In this document: one piece after another, positions 11,845 to 24,314 of the stretch | How positions within the stretch are numbered: position 1 is the first letter of the stretch | Layout: every line of letters begins with the position of its first letter | Source of the DNA: Lycocorax pyrrhopterus obiensis | Taxonomy: Eukaryota; Chordata; Aves; Passeriformes; Paradisaeidae | Direction: 5' to 3' | NCBI GenBank assembly: GCA_014706295.1 | Contig: JACSVZ010000009.1 | Location: 35,276,268 to 35,340,267, forward strand | DNA length: 64,000 nt | Position numbers and translations under genes: made by a program | Notes under the pieces: generated by a model | What the model saw: the letters and a program-made list of their open reading frames with translations, nothing else | Databases searched by the model: none | Told to the model about the DNA's origin: nothing

Positions 11845-12105
11845 CGAGGTCTGGAACTGGCTGTCTCTGGAGGTTGTGGAGACAGACAATATCAGCCTGT
11901 TCAAAAAGGGTTAGAAAAATCCATGGACAGCGAGTCCATAAAAATATACTGATGGAAAGGAACAGGCAGAGATGTCTGCAAAAATGTCCCTAATCCAGGA
12001 AATGTGGATGTTGGAGAAGGCTGTGAACCACAGGAAGTCATGCAGGCTCTCCCAGCTGGATTACATGGACCAAAGGTCTCACCTAGTAGGGAATATTTTT
12101 GCCAT
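11845..12105 (+). mobile_element. Ancient CR1 fragment (sense)
   Basis: A decayed sense-strand CR1 3' region. It contains 'gttcaaaaagggttagaaaa' with 'tccatgga' (CR1 'ttcaaaaagggattagataaattcatgga'), 'cagcgagtccata' (CR1 'ggataggtccatca'), 'gaaggctgtgaaccacagga' and 'catggaccaaaggtctcacc' followed by 'tagtaggga', matching the old CR1 ending 'atggaccattggtctgacccagtatggcaatg'. This subfamily is shared widely among reptiles and birds and is much older than the 6.2-kb and 55.4-kb copies. Confidence 0.65.
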
Positions 12106-13224
12106 TAAAAGAGATTGTTGAAGACAATTGATTACAGAATGGCTTATTTTCTTTTTTCTCCTCCTCTGTACTAGAAAATTTGTAACTGTAGTCCTGAATT
12201 TTTAATCACCAAAGATGAAAATAACTCCTATAAAGGAGACTTTATGCAGAAATTTAAGAATAACACCAAATTATACATGGGAACAAACCTACAAGCTTCA
12301 TGAGCTTCATGTGGTTTTTTTCTCACAGGTGTCTCAAGTTATTGTATCCTTTTTAAGAAGGAGATAACTTGATATCTGGGAGAAAATCACTGTCTGAGAA
12401 ACCTACGAATTTAAATTATCTTGCATGATTGACAGGTTTTAACACCCACAACTAATATGGAGCTACTTGACGGCAGACTTCACAGTTTACAGATAGATTA
12501 AAGGGAAGCAGGAAGCTTGTTCTTACTTTAAAGCGAGCCTGTGTAGCATATATCCAGCCTTCCTTTGAAAAACAATGCTTTTGAGAGAGAAAGCCCACTG
12601 ATATACATTTAAGAAAAACAGAAAATAAAAACCACTGTTACATTCATTGGTTTGTGGTTTTGTAGAGGTCTTTATAAAGACAGTAGCATTTAGCAACATC
12701 TATTTTTGCAAGTCTGTCTACACATTAAAGAGTGGAGACTTAGGTTTAGACATGCAATTAATAACAACAATAATCCAGCCTGCGAAAACACAAGCACGAA
12801 TATCCGGTGTTTGTAACCTGCACTGAGATTTCCCTTTGCTCCAAATGAATGCCTGCTCTATTTTTTTTCCTGACTGTTGTCTGTGTCAATCCAAAGATTG
12901 TTGTTCTTTTTGGTTTTTTTTTTTTTTTTTTTGTTGTTGTTTTTTTCTTTTTCAACATAAATCATGTTTAGCTCACTTCCAGGTTTGAGCATGAAATACT
13001 TTCAAGTGATTTGCAGTTTAGTAATCCTTGGAATGGCTTTGTTGGAGAAAAGAGCTTTGTCAGAGATCAGTCTGCAGGAAACAGAGATTTAAGAGACTAG
13101 CTGAAAGTGGGGTAGTTTGGGAAAGAATATCTGAACCACCTATCTGAGAGGAAAATGGTAAATGAGAAAAAGCACTGGAATTTTCTCAGATCATAATACA
13201 CAGTTTATGCAGCTGGCACATAAT
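12106..13224. other. AT-rich spacer with low-complexity tract
   Basis: No gene is seen. It contains a perfect 9-bp tandem duplication (agcttcatg twice, 12294-12311) and a T-rich low-complexity tract (12887-12954). Confidence 0.5.
12887..12954. repeat. T-rich low-complexity tract with 19-T run
   Basis: An uninterrupted run of about 19 T (12914-12932) is followed by GTTGTTG and further T-runs. The minus-strand frame here, a poly-lysine/threonine translation at 12758-12958, is an artefact of this tract. It could be the remains of a poly-A tail read in reverse, but no retroposon body is visible. Confidence 0.85.
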
Positions 13225-13310
13225 TATAGAATGGTTTTTAGGTTGGAAGGGACCTTAAAGATCCTCTAGTTCCAATCCCTGTGCTGTGGGCAGAGACACA
13301 TTCCAGTTAT
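13225..13310 (-). mobile_element. CR1 3'-end fragment (antisense)
   Basis: Reverse complement of the CR1 3' terminus: 'tatagaatggtttttaggtt' then 'ggaagggaccttaaagatcc' and a diverged 'ctgtgggcagagacacattc'. Only about 85 bp remain before similarity is lost, so this is a severely 5'-truncated insertion or a fragment cut by later change. Confidence 0.85.
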
Positions 13311-15132
13311 TCTAGAATAACTCCAGACCTTGATCCATAGGAAGAACAAAGCAAGTTAAACACGGGCAGGCAGAACTGAGCTGACAGGAGCTGAAGTGTG
13401 TTGGAAAGAATGTGTGCTATTTACCACTGCCATGGAGAGTATTGGCCCAAATTCCCAGCATTTTAAAATTATTTTCACAGAAAAATTGTTAGTAGACCCC
13501 TATTTTTGCCCATTGACTCTCTTAGTTCTTTGCAGTGAAGTAGTGATGAGACAGCTGCATCTCAGGCTTGATGCAGTAGATATTTTGCAAGGAAAATACT
13601 ATTTCTCTTGCAAATTTTGAAGTAATTTTTCAATTCTTCCTTTTCAAGTCCCGTTCAAGAAGCATCTGCTGGTATCACCCCGTGCTCACGATGCAGTGAC
13701 AAGCCAGGGAATACACCAGAGCCAAGATGGTGACACAGCTGATGGCAGTGGCCATGGCAATGGTTTGACATTTTATTTAAAACTTTTAAGCGTAATGAAT
13801 CATAAGAGCTTTGGGCCAGATCCAGTACAGCTGATTTAAGAAGATGGGATTTATGCCCCTGTCAGCACTTGTCTCGGTATGCCTTGGAGGACAAGAGTTT
13901 TCTGCTGGATTATTGTCTAATTAAAATTACTGCAGAAAGAGAGAGAATCGGTTTCCCAGTGGTTAGAAAACGGGGAAGACAGCCCACCCATTTGAAGTTA
14001 TCAGAATTTTCCCTCCAAACTATCATGGAAGAGGGAAGCATTTTTACCATCTCTCAAAGAACAAAAAGCAAGGAGATTTTTGTGACGGTTGCGCTCCATC
14101 TCCAGCCACTGAGAAAATCACTCCTCTAGCTTTTAAACCTCTTTATTTCAAAAGATTATCTTCTAACCACCTGTATCTCTATAATCTTACCAAAAAGCAA
14201 TTGCTCAGAAATGCTTCAGAAGGTAATAATTCAGAATTAGGTAACTCTTTAGAGAACATCTCAAACTCGGAAGTATAGAATGAGTTTAATTTTTGTTTTG
14301 CAGACAAATTAATGTTAGGTCATAGTTTGGAGAAAGTGTTACTTGTAGCTCTTCTGCTAGAAAATTATGAAATAGCATTGCCAGCAGGATTCAACATTAG
14401 TCAGGAGTGACACCATTGCCAAAAAAAGTGACTCAGGCTCTACCATGCGTTACAGAGGAAATGGACCTCTAATTCTGAAACACCACTTAGAAGTACAATA
14501 ACTGACAGGTCACTGCAGTCAGAGATGCATTTTTCCCCCAAGGCAAATAGAAATGTAAAGATAAGTTAAAAGTATGAAGAAATAGTTAAAAGTATTCTTA
14601 TGAAAAATAGTGGTCCCTTAATATTTGATGCTTTAAGGCAAACCTCTATGTGTAGGAAATAGCAACAGGAGATTGCCTTTCTTCCAGATTTTCTTTAGAG
14701 ATCCGTTCTCTCAGACAAAGGGAGAATCCTCATTTCTTCTCCCAAAGAAATCAGTGACTCAGGTCAGTCTCTCCCAGGATTACCCCTGTTCCTCCATGAA
14801 GGCGAGTGGAAGTTTCAGGCCTGAGGTTTCTCTCCAGCGGTGCCCTTGACTTCAAGTGAAGCTTGACTTCATCTTCTCTTGTCTGTTCAGCCCTTCTGTT
14901 CGTTTTACTGTCAGGAACCTCTCAGGAGTGAAGGGTGGATATTTCCGCTGCCACGGCACAAGGGCTCTAGCAAGGTCAGATGTGGCTTGTGCAGAGTTCT
15001 GGAGGCAGCACTGAGAGCCAGACTGGTCAGTCATCCCCTCTCTCTTTAACAGGAATTACTGATATTTTAAGAAGTGCTCAAACCACTCTTCCGGGTTTTG
15101 TCTTGTTTTGTCAGGTCTGTAGAGGATGAAAG
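13311..15132. other. Non-coding stretch, nothing distinctive
   Basis: No repeat, RNA gene or supported coding sequence is seen. Open frames at 13396-13620, 13869-14129 and 14852-15034 are short and unlike known proteins. Confidence 0.5.
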
Positions 15133-15340
15133 ATTCATAGGTTAGAATAAGAATCCTTGAGATTGGAAAAGACCTCTAAAATCACTGACTCCAGTTACTA
15201 ACCCAGCACCAAGTTCACACTAAACCTTGTCCCCAAGTGCCACTTCTGTCTTTTGAACACTTCCAGCAGTGGAGACATCACCTCTCCCCTGGGCAGCCAG
15301 TTCCTATTCCACCTATTAAGAAGACATCTCTTCCCAAAGA
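15133..15340 (-). mobile_element. CR1 3'-end fragment, 'aaaagacct' subfamily (antisense)
   Basis: The reverse complement of a CR1 3' end is readable in order: 'attcataggttagaataaga' (diverged octamers), 'gagattggaaaagacctcta', 'tgtccccaagtgcc', 'cttttgaacacttccagcag', 'ggagacatcacctctcccct' and 'gggcagcc'. The 'aaaagacctctaa' signature separates it from the 'aagggacctt' copies at 13.2, 16.9 and 20.0 kb. It is moderately diverged. Confidence 0.85.
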
Positions 15341-16857
15341 GAAATCCACTCTCACAGCTCGCTTAGACAGTCCCACACATTCCATGCCTTCCCATATCAT
15401 CTCTGGTCCACCAGTTTGTGACCATCTGCTCGTGCTGTTTGCATCTATATTTATTTGTGTGTGTTTATGTTGGTGGATACATCTCACACAGGCACCTTTT
15501 CCTGAAGCGACGCCCCCCGAAACGCGGCAGCAGGAGCCTCAGTTGTTGAGCTAATTCTCACCCACCAGTGTGGAGGAAGAACTGGTCCTAGTCCGTTGCT
15601 ATAGCAATTTTCAGATGTGTGAATGTGGCTTAATAGTGTCATCCTGGAGCACTATAAATCTAAAGCAATGCCTGCCAAACTATTACATTCTGAAAATTCC
15701 ATACTAAGGGAGTTAATAAAATTGATATGTGTGCAAATGGCATTTATAAGTTGCACATTACCAATACTGTGCTCGGTCCCATTCCAATAAAAATCAGTTG
15801 CAAAACTCTCGTTGACTTTATGGTGTTCAAGGCAAGGCCCAGCATCCAACTGTGATTAAGTATGCAGTCTTGACAATTCAATGAACAAAAGATAAAAAGC
15901 AATGTTCCTATGGAAAACAAAGCTCCTTGTCTGTTTATCAACATATGTGTTCAAAATCTTCCATCTTTAAATAATACATCAATAATATTATAAACTGGAA
16001 AGGAAAAAAGCAAGCATCAAACTGAAATCTTTGATGCATTAACCTGTACGAGATGATGAAAACCAAAGCCCAATATAGCTGTCTAATAAAATCTGCTAGG
16101 TGTATAAAATATATGTACTTCTCTACTGTATGACTTTATAATTAATACTAAATCATTTATTGTTAAAATTAGCATGGTTAAACAATAATCTTCAGCAAAT
16201 TTGTAAAATATCCACTGACAACACTTCTGCAGTTTTTACATAAAAATGCAGTGAGACCAAAAGGGATTTAAAAACATGTTCAGTCCATGTCAGTTTTAAG
16301 GTAAATGGAAATCACTTCGATTGTTTAGAAAACAATACTATTATGGGTTATTGCTGTGGAAGAGGGACAAAACTAAGGGCACAGTACATTAGACTGCCAC
16401 GTCTCTGGGGTCTGTGTATAAACAGAGAGCCCAACCAAGCAGAAATAAGAGAATGAGTTGTTTTTCTTCTTTGCTTGTGCATAGTTTTTAAGTAGAAGAG
16501 AACGCTGTTGTATTCTTTTCATGGCTAAGGGGTGTTACTCCTTGTTAGTTTCTTTAGAGTAACTACTTTAACTGTATGGGACTCAGAAGTTTGCACTTTG
16601 TACCTGAGATGTTCCAGGGATGGTTTTCCCTCCTTATGAAGTTGCTGGTACTCACCAGCATGCTCCACGCACAGCGCTGTGAGAGCATCCCAGGCTGTGC
16701 TAAGGCACTGTCAGTAGGCAGGGATGGGGATTAGCTGGAATTAATGACTATTTTCTGTAGCTTTATGGGTAAAAGAGGTTATTTGTGTTCTTGCACAATG
16801 TGTTCAGTCATGTTTCCATACAGTGAATAGTGCTGTGTCATCAACCAAATTTTTCAG
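15341..16857. other. AT-rich non-coding stretch
   Basis: No repeat landmark or supported gene is seen. The part 15950-16320 is particularly AT-rich and repeat-free. Confidence 0.5.
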
Positions 16858-16952
16858 ATCATAGAACCATGGAATGGTTTGGGTTGGAAGGAATCTTAAA
16901 AGTCCTCTAGTTTCAATTCCCTGCCATGGGCAGGGACATCTTTCACTAGGAG
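16858..16952 (-). mobile_element. CR1 3'-end fragment (antisense)
   Basis: The sequence starts with 'atcatagaaccatggaatgg', then 'tttgggttggaaggaatctt', 'aaaagtcctctagtttcaat' and 'tccctgccatgggcagggac'. About 95 bp of the CR1 3' terminus remain in antisense. The match to the avian CR1 3' UTR is clear despite a few substitutions. Confidence 0.9.
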
Positions 16953-19950
16953 ATGCAAGACTTGTGATTTTAATTCAAGAATCTAAGATAAAACAATTTT
17001 ATCCCTTTCTGTAAATCAGCCTACCCCACACTGCAACTTTATGTTGACATAACCAATATATTTATTATGTATCAGGGTCATTCTTTATTGCAGCAAAGAC
17101 TTTAAATTAAAAAAAAAAAAAAAGAAGACACTGAAAACCTGAAATAATCTGAAGAGATACTTTTAATTATATGAACATGATCTTGTCTTTTAAAATTATA
17201 TGTCAATGCATCATCGTTGCTTTGCAGTGTTTGCTTTTCAGGGGATGGAAATTGAGGATGTGGCTCTTGTTGCAGAGGAAAATGAATTCAGAAAAGAACA
17301 GCACAAGACAAGGGGCAGAAATGCTGTGACCACCAGTCCTTCACCAAGGAGAGTGGGGGTGTCTGCAGCAGAGAGTGAGGAACTTCATCTCAGGAAACCT
17401 TGAAAGATTTTGCAGCAATTTCAGCAGGAATTGCCTGCCAAGTGGTGTGGTTTAGTTCGTACTCTGCAGTTCACATACATAACACAGATTTGCCTTCACT
17501 TTGTTTTCCCTTCTCCTCCTCTTCTTTCCCAGCTAAGCACAAACCTCAGATCCCTTTGTTTCTCCAGAATGGGTTGGAGCTCCTTTCCAGCAATTATTCA
17601 GATGTGAAGCAGTTCAGCATAGCAAAGTTAGCCTATAAAAATAACAGCACAGACAGGAAAAATATTGCATGATGGATTCTGATCTCCTGTGTTTTAACAT
17701 TAATCACAGTATTGATTTTAACGGGGATGACTTCTCAGCATAGTGACTGTAGCTGCTTTTTTTCCTGCTTATTTTACTGTGGCTGATTAGTTTCTGTCTG
17801 ATGTCCAGTGTAGAACCATCCTCTGGAGAGAGCACTTTCAGAAATACTTCTATTTTTTTCTTAGTAAAATAATTACTTGAAGAGATTAGACCTAATAACT
17901 GCAGTTGAGTCAGCTTGTGTCCTTATTGGATTATTATGCAAAATTAAAAGATAGCAAATTCAGGATATATTTATCTAAGAGGCCTGTTGCAACGCATGCC
18001 CATAAGCCGTAGATGATTTCAGTTCAAATAATTTGGGAAAAAATGTCACAGGAAAATATCAGGCTGTGACATAGGTCACTTTTCTGTTCATTCATGATCC
18101 TTGTTAAGCCCTCTTTTTATAATTTTTTGTTTTGTTTAAGATCTTTCTAGGAAATGTCACAGTCTCAATTACTATTGACTTCAGTGGTGCTGCTCAGAAA
18201 TTAGATTGCTCAAAATCTTTACATTTGAGCTGGAGTTGGATAATCAGATACTGCTATCTGCAGGTTTAGTTGCAGCTTTTCCTCTAGCCCCTGATATTTC
18301 TTCATTCCCTGTACTCCGTTGCTTTGGGACAATGCAGGAATTTTGCTGTTCAGCAGATCCTTTGGGCATGGGTGTCACAAATCAGATGCCCAAGGCTGGG
18401 GGATGGATGCAGGACGTGGTCCCGTCCGTGGCAGAGCCAGCTTAACCTGAGTGCAAGCAATGATTTCTGTGCATGTGAGATTTGCTGATACACATTAGGG
18501 TAAGTTTGTGACAAAAACCTGTTAACCCCAAAAAATAACAATGTGGAACTGACTGGGAACTGGCAGAGCTGAGAGGGTCCACAGAGCCATGCTGGATCTT
18601 GCAGTGAGTTCTGGGACAGCTCCCTCACATGAAATGTTTACATCTCTATGTTCAGTGTAGAAGATGACTGTGAAAGTGATAGTTCTTCATAAACTACTAA
18701 AACTTCACATCCTTTACTATAAGAACAACCACAACCAACTTTGGCAAGGTGTATTTTATCACTATTAAGGATGCCCATCTTTGTTAGTTCTTCTGCTGCC
18801 TAATCACCAGTCTAAATATTCCTGCAAATGTATCTTGACTTCCCTGAACTGGTATTTTAACCTCCAGAAAACTATTTTTCTTGATCTAATGTGCAATTCT
18901 CATTCAATTAGGGGTGGCTGGGCTTGACTTTGTGACCTCTTGAATGCAGTAAAATCACAAGAGTAATGCTAAATGACACATAGGGCTGAAAATATATTTT
19001 TAAGATTTGCACGGCTGTTACTTTCTCAATTTCAAATTTATCAGACAATTAAAATAATTAAATATTCAGTCTCCATTTAACTTAACAGAGAGTTTCAGCC
19101 TACTTAACAGACTTTATTAAGCTCACGGGTCAAAATTAATTTGTTAAAACTACTCAAGGCAAGAGATATTGTCCTGTAATACATTTATTTAGTGCTGGTC
19201 TACAACGAAACCACATACCAGATTTCTAATTCAATGCTTACCAGTCTTTAGAACGTTGTTTCAATCCATTTGACTGAGTAAATTTGACTGGGGCAAAATC
19301 AAATAACAAAGACAAATTAGTTGCATCTTCTGTTAATCATCGATTATAAATTAGACATGCTAGCTCAACTGAAATGTCTCCGAGGATGTGAATATTAGAG
19401 TTAATTGTTTAATTTGGAAAGGAGCTAGAAAGTTTGTTTCCATTTGTACTGGTTGTAATCCTTTGAGATCACGGTATTTGGACTGTCTCTTTACTCAATA
19501 AATGGCACTGTCTTTCAAACATTCTGTGATCTCATAGACCACTGTTTAGAGAGGAATGGGTACCTGGACAGCCAAAGTGTTTTTTCACTCTCCTGTTGAC
19601 TCTCACTTCTTGGTGTGCTCTCCATGATCACACTTCTTGCATAGAAATATTACACAGAAAAATGCTCAGTTACTATTTAAAGGTATTCCAGTCACTTATT
19701 TCAACCACCTTGAAAGTTCTGCATAGGAAAATAATACTTTAATTCTATGTTAATGTATGCCTAACATCATGGAAATCAGGTTCTTGGCTGATAGCCCTGG
19801 GTGGTACACTGTTACAAATTTAAACGCATACTTTATATATAGATAATTTCTGTGTATAATATACAAATCCTTTATAATTTATATAATTTTATAATTTATA
19901 GATTACATAGTAATAATAATGGTTGTAGTAGTTTATATTATTTAGCTTTT
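16953..19950. other. Unique AT-rich stretch
   Basis: No interspersed repeat or gene is recognised. A 15-A run lies at 17109-17123. The frames at 17200-17403 and 17400-17672 are short and unrecognised. The segment at about 18900-19510 is repeat-free and rich in AATTA/TTAAT motifs (see findings). Confidence 0.5.
17109..17123. repeat. Poly-A run (15 A)
   Basis: A homopolymer visible directly, followed by AGAAGACA. No retroposon body is recognisable upstream. Confidence 0.85.
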
Positions 19951-20150
19951 CATAGAATGTTTTGGGTTGGAAGGGACCATAAAAATTGTCTTGTTCCAAT
20001 TCCCTGCCATGGGCAGGGACACCTTCCACTATCCCAGATTGCTCAGAGCCCTGTCCAGCCTGGCCTTGGAGACTTCCAGGGATGGGGCATCCACAGCTTC
20101 TCTGGACACCCTCTGCCTCATCATGATCACAGCAAACAATTTCTTCATTT
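19951..20150 (-). mobile_element. CR1 3'-end fragment (antisense)
   Basis: About 200 bp of reverse-complement CR1: 'catagaatgttttgggttgg', 'aagggaccataaaaattgtc', 'ctgccatgggcagggacacc', 'cagcctggccttggagactt', 'ccagggatggggcatccaca' and 'gcttctctggacacc', fading into 'cacagcaaacaatttcttc' (CR1 'cacagtaaagaatttcttc'). It is of the same type as the 16.9-kb copy but retains more of the 3' UTR. Short open frames on both strands here are shadows. Confidence 0.92.
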
Positions 20151-21399
20151 CTTTAGTACTTACATTATTTGTATGCAATATATAAAATGTATCTATATTT
20201 TGTAATTGTTGCAACAATTTTAAACCCTTTTAGATGGGGTTTCTTACAGTTCCTACTTCAAAGACTTAGTCTTCCTCCAATTTTTTAATTAATAATAGAA
20301 GGCAATAGGGCTCTTGGAAACACTACAGGATGCATGCTGAGCATTCATCCATAAAACTTTAATGACAGGAGAGATAGCCAACTATGGAAAAAAAACTTTG
20401 AGGAGTCTTTAATGCAAAGATATGGTGATGACTTTGTTGACTCAAGAGTTCAGTCAGGGAAAGCAGAGAAAGGGGTGCATCAAAATGAGGCCCATCACCA
20501 ATTCAGTGGCAAACTCATGAGACAGAACTTTTCCTTAGCAGTCGATACGAGAAAATTCTCTGAGGAATATTATGAAGAGCATTTATCTCTACAAACCCCA
20601 GAGGAACGGTGCAAAAATAAAAATAATAATTGTGGAGCTCAGAAAGGAGAACAGGCAGCAGCAAGAATCAGGAATAGTATTTAAATGAACTTTACCCTTT
20701 GGTAAATAGCAAAGTTTTCCCCTTTTCCTCTGCTATTTGTGACAGTGTTTAGATGAGTGTGTGCTGTAGGTTGACATGTCATCTGTGTGTGCCGGCCTGC
20801 CAGGAGGCACCACTTCTAACTTTTTAAGACATGTCTCTACAAATGCCACATATTCTCTAAACAGCTGTATAATTAAGACAAAAAAAAATTGGAGCATCAT
20901 TTATCCTGCTGTATAGCTGGAGGCACATGCCACCCATTAAACCTGGGGAAGGGGCTTTGTTCTTTTTGTGAAACGCCAAAAGCCAGCGGATTTCATGAAA
21001 GCAACAAATTCTGTTTGTTTGATTTGACATCATGTTTAAGACTTTTTTCCAAATATTTTTCTGTTCTGCAAAATAGAGCTTCGGTTTTACAAGTGCATCT
21101 TAGACTCAGCCTGTAATTGAAAGATGTTGAAGGTAATTAAATGCATTTTTGATGAGCTGTGAATGTTTTTGCCGTGCAAGGGGGAACACGACCCTGTTGA
21201 GGGCGGATGTGGCTGGAGCAGGTGAGCTGGGGTCAGGTGACAGCAGGGCCAGCTGCAATCAATGGCCTTCTCTAAAACTTGCTGATATTGAGGCAAAAGG
21301 CATTTAAGTGCATCATTTAAATGCTTTCAGTAGATGCTTAAACTCAGAGTTTAACACCATTCACAGACGTCTTCCTGGGCTGGTGCCTAAACCTGAGGG
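20151..21399. other. Non-coding spacer
   Basis: No repeat is recognised. A charged 90-codon frame at 20412-20684 (plus) has ordinary composition but no recognised family, conserved motif or gene context, so it is not called. Confidence 0.5.
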
Positions 21400-21620
21400 G
21401 AAAAGAGATTAGACAATGCTTCTAATGGCAAGAAATACTGTCTTGGTGAAATCAATACAAATATTGGAATAGTCTCCACAGGGAAGTGGTGGATTCACCA
21501 ATGCTGGACACTTTTAAGAGTCATCTGGACAGGATGCTGGGCTGTGTCTAGGATATGTCTGCCAAGACAGGTTGGACCAGATGATCCTTGAGGTCCCTTC
21601 CAACCTGGTATTCTATGATT
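21400..21620 (+). mobile_element. CR1 3'-end fragment, 'accagatgatcc' type (sense)
   Basis: Sense CR1 3' region: 'aagtggtggattcaccaatg', 'ctggacacttttaagagtca', 'tctggacaggatgctgggct', 'ggttggaccagatgatcctt', 'gaggtcccttccaacctggt' and the terminal ATTCTATGATT at 21610-21620. The 'tggaccagatgatccttgag' signature marks a different subfamily from the copies around it. The upstream limit is uncertain. Confidence 0.85.
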
Positions 21621-22498
21621 TATTTTGGCATTTCAAATTGTTATAATGATCAGAATGAACAAGCAAGTTTAGAAAGTGTAACCTATCAGTGCCATGATAA
21701 ATTGGATGGGCTTCAGAATATCTGGTCAGCCTTTCTGGTGATTTATGAATGTCAGAGGCCTAATAACTGAAAGAAATTGGTTGAATCTTTCTATCTGATC
21801 ATGATTGCTGTGCTTTGTGGTTTAAAATAAACTGTGTATTTGTATCAGGATTACAAAACATCGAACTAAGCACAGAGATAAATCTTTGTTGATGTAATTT
21901 GCCTCAATTTTTGGCTACTTTCCATGCAAGCTTCTCCAACTAAAAATCCCAGAAAGGCTTTCTACCACAGTACCTATATGTTTACTTTTGTATACATTAA
22001 TTTTTTCTTAATCATGCGCTTCTTGAAATATACATTTCACTCATACTCTAATCACCTCTAACAGCAACAGAAATATACTACAAAACAAGTATATATTATA
22101 TACAAAATAATAATGAAAGGGAGACATGACACTGAAGGTACCTGCATCTCCTCCAGTTTATGTGCTCAAACACAAAGCTGGATAAGCTGGGTTTTACCCA
22201 AGCTGTGGACGACACAAAATAAACTGAATGGAACATTTCTCTGCATTTCTGATAGTGAATATCATGATTACTGATAATTATTCAAGATTTAATCAAAGGA
22301 CCAAAGGGTTTGATACTGCTGTTTCCTTGCAAAAGGGCTTTCTCATAACCTTTGCAGGAATATTTCACTGGCAGCCATGAATTCCATCCTAATATTTTTT
22401 GTATATAAATTTTAATATTATATTAAGCAATATGTGAATTATATTCAGCCTACCACAGTGAATACTCTAGTGGAGTGCAAAACATGTGATCTAGCATG
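21621..22498. other. AT-rich non-coding spacer
   Basis: No gene or repeat is recognised. It ends in a small palindrome, CTAGCA-TG-TGCTAG (22491-22504), that overlaps the LTR boundary. Confidence 0.5.
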
Positions 22499-23004
22499 TG
22501 CTAGTTTGAAAACAAACCAGTGGGAGATCACAAGACAGAATTAGGATTTAATAGGACAATTAAAATAAATGTAATAGTACAAGAACACTGACAGAGTCAG
22601 GATACAACCTGACACCCTGGTAGTCAGGGTGGGGGCAGCAGTCCAGATGAAGTGATCCTGTAGAAGGGTCTGGTCTTCAACTGAAGGTCCAGTGGTAGCT
22701 CTTTTCTTCTGGGAATCCAACAGGTAAGGGCTCCTTGTGCTGTTGCAAACCCTGGATTATATCCACGTGGGAATGCTTGGCTCCTCCCCCTGGGCGGAGC
22801 ATCTCACAATGGGATGATGTAATGCTATGAGTCATGGGGTGGGTCCTTGATTGCCCATTAAATAGAGATAGCACCCGGAGGGAGTTATCAGGGATGAGTC
22901 ATGGTAGGAGACAACGAACATTGCCCCACCTGCTTTAACAGCTGGTGAAGATGATAATAGAGCACATACTATTGGTTACATCTTACATTGCAACCTAGGT
23001 CACA
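22499..23004. mobile_element. Probable solo LTR of an avian endogenous retrovirus
   Basis: A block of about 505 bp begins TG ('tgctagtttgaaaacaaacc') and ends CA ('cattgcaacctaggtcaca'), as LTRs do. Inside are segments I associate with a common avian ERV LTR: 'gacagagtcaggatacaacc', 'gtagaagggtctggtcttca', 'tccccctgggcggagcatct' and 'cctgctttaacagctggtga'. The five bases before (gcatg) and after (gcact) share three positions, which may be a decayed target-site duplication. No gag, pol or env sequence lies beside it, so it is best read as a solo LTR. Orientation is not certain. An ATTAAATAG motif at 22857-22865 could be a TATA-like box if the element reads on the plus strand. The family assignment is from memory. 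Confidence 0.6.
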
Positions 23005-24110
23005 GCACTCAAACAAAATTACTTCTTTATAAACCTTGAGAAGGTGTTATTTTTTTTATTTTTTAATTTAAATTTAGCTCCAGAGAAGAGTTAGCTGGGG
23101 TCATTTTCACCTGCTTGGTGAATTAATTAAAATTGGATTAGTTAATAGCCCTCTGTCTAGACTGGAAAATGTCACTACAATAGTGCTGAACTCTGGAATG
23201 AAAATTACATAATTGCAGCCAGGAGATATTTTAGTCTTTGCAATATAGGTGTTGCAAAATCAACATCAAAATGGGAGTTAAATCTGATGGCATTGTGTCT
23301 TCTTCCCTACTTCTTAAATTTTGAGGATTTTGCTTAAAGTTTGTATTAATTTTTACGTATTCCTGTAACCTGATACGCTCTGCCACACTGGCACTTTTCA
23401 GGAACTGAGATTATTTCTACAGCTTCATGAAGATCGGCCCCGTATAATCATGTCACACCATAACAGGTCTCCATAAGATGTATTATTTTCACTTTTCTGC
23501 ACAAAATTGAAGCTGATCCCCTCCCTCCTCCATAAATTAGACACAAAGCCTTCAGGAAATCAAACTGAGTAATCAAGCACTCAATAAAAAATGCATCATG
23601 GTACGTCAGCCTATGTTATCAACTTGGAAGAAAAAGCTGTATAAAATGCTCAGACAATAATAATTTTCATGAATATAAACATTAATGCTAACTTCAACCT
23701 CATTGTACTTCTGAATTGTTTAAACTCTTTTACCAGATTAAGCTTTCTTCAAACCTTTCTGACAAACTACTTTGTAAAAAAAAAACCACACAAGTTGATA
23801 AATGATCATGAAGGAACCAATTATGAATGTGGAGTGAAATTAGGTCATGTAAAAGATATCTGTTCCATGCACACTTGTAAATATTTATCACAACCTCACT
23901 GGTAGGTCCTGATCACTGGTACGTCCCACTGAACAAGGTGATTCCAGATATTTCTGCCCCCCACTTGCAATTCTTTGTTTTAAAAGAGAAATGAGCGAGA
24001 CATAATCTCTCAAAAGATTTTTTACGTTTTCAGTAGAAGAGTCTTTCTGTATTTCTTCCAGAAAGGAAGATAAAGACAAAGCATTTAGAATTTTATGTGG
24101 TGATTTATGA

Positions 24111-24148
24111 TAAAAAACCCAAACAAATAAACAAACAAAAACAAACAT
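24111..24148. repeat. AAAC/AAAT-rich simple repeat
   Basis: Imperfect tandem AAAC units (aaacaaataaacaaacaaaa and onward). It translates to a meaningless frame on the minus strand. Confidence 0.75.
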
Positions 24149-24290
24149 GAGCCCTCCCAACAAAAAAACAAACCCCAGAATTATTCATCTTACTTTGGCA
24201 GTGAAAAATGGAATTTAAGTCATTGAAAAGTCATTGCTGTTTTAAATCATATAAATTTCACAAATGCAAAATGTGAATATCAGATTGTTA

Positions 24291-24314
24291 CCTCCCTCCC
24301 TCTCTCTCTCTCTC
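24291..24314. repeat. (CCCT)n/(TC)n microsatellite
   Basis: CCTCCCTCCC is followed by about seven TC units. It is a short pyrimidine-pure microsatellite. Confidence 0.85.

Noticed and set aside
20412..20684. Charged 90-codon frame that looks protein-like
   Set aside because: No similarity recognised, no splice or promoter context, and within the length expected by chance.
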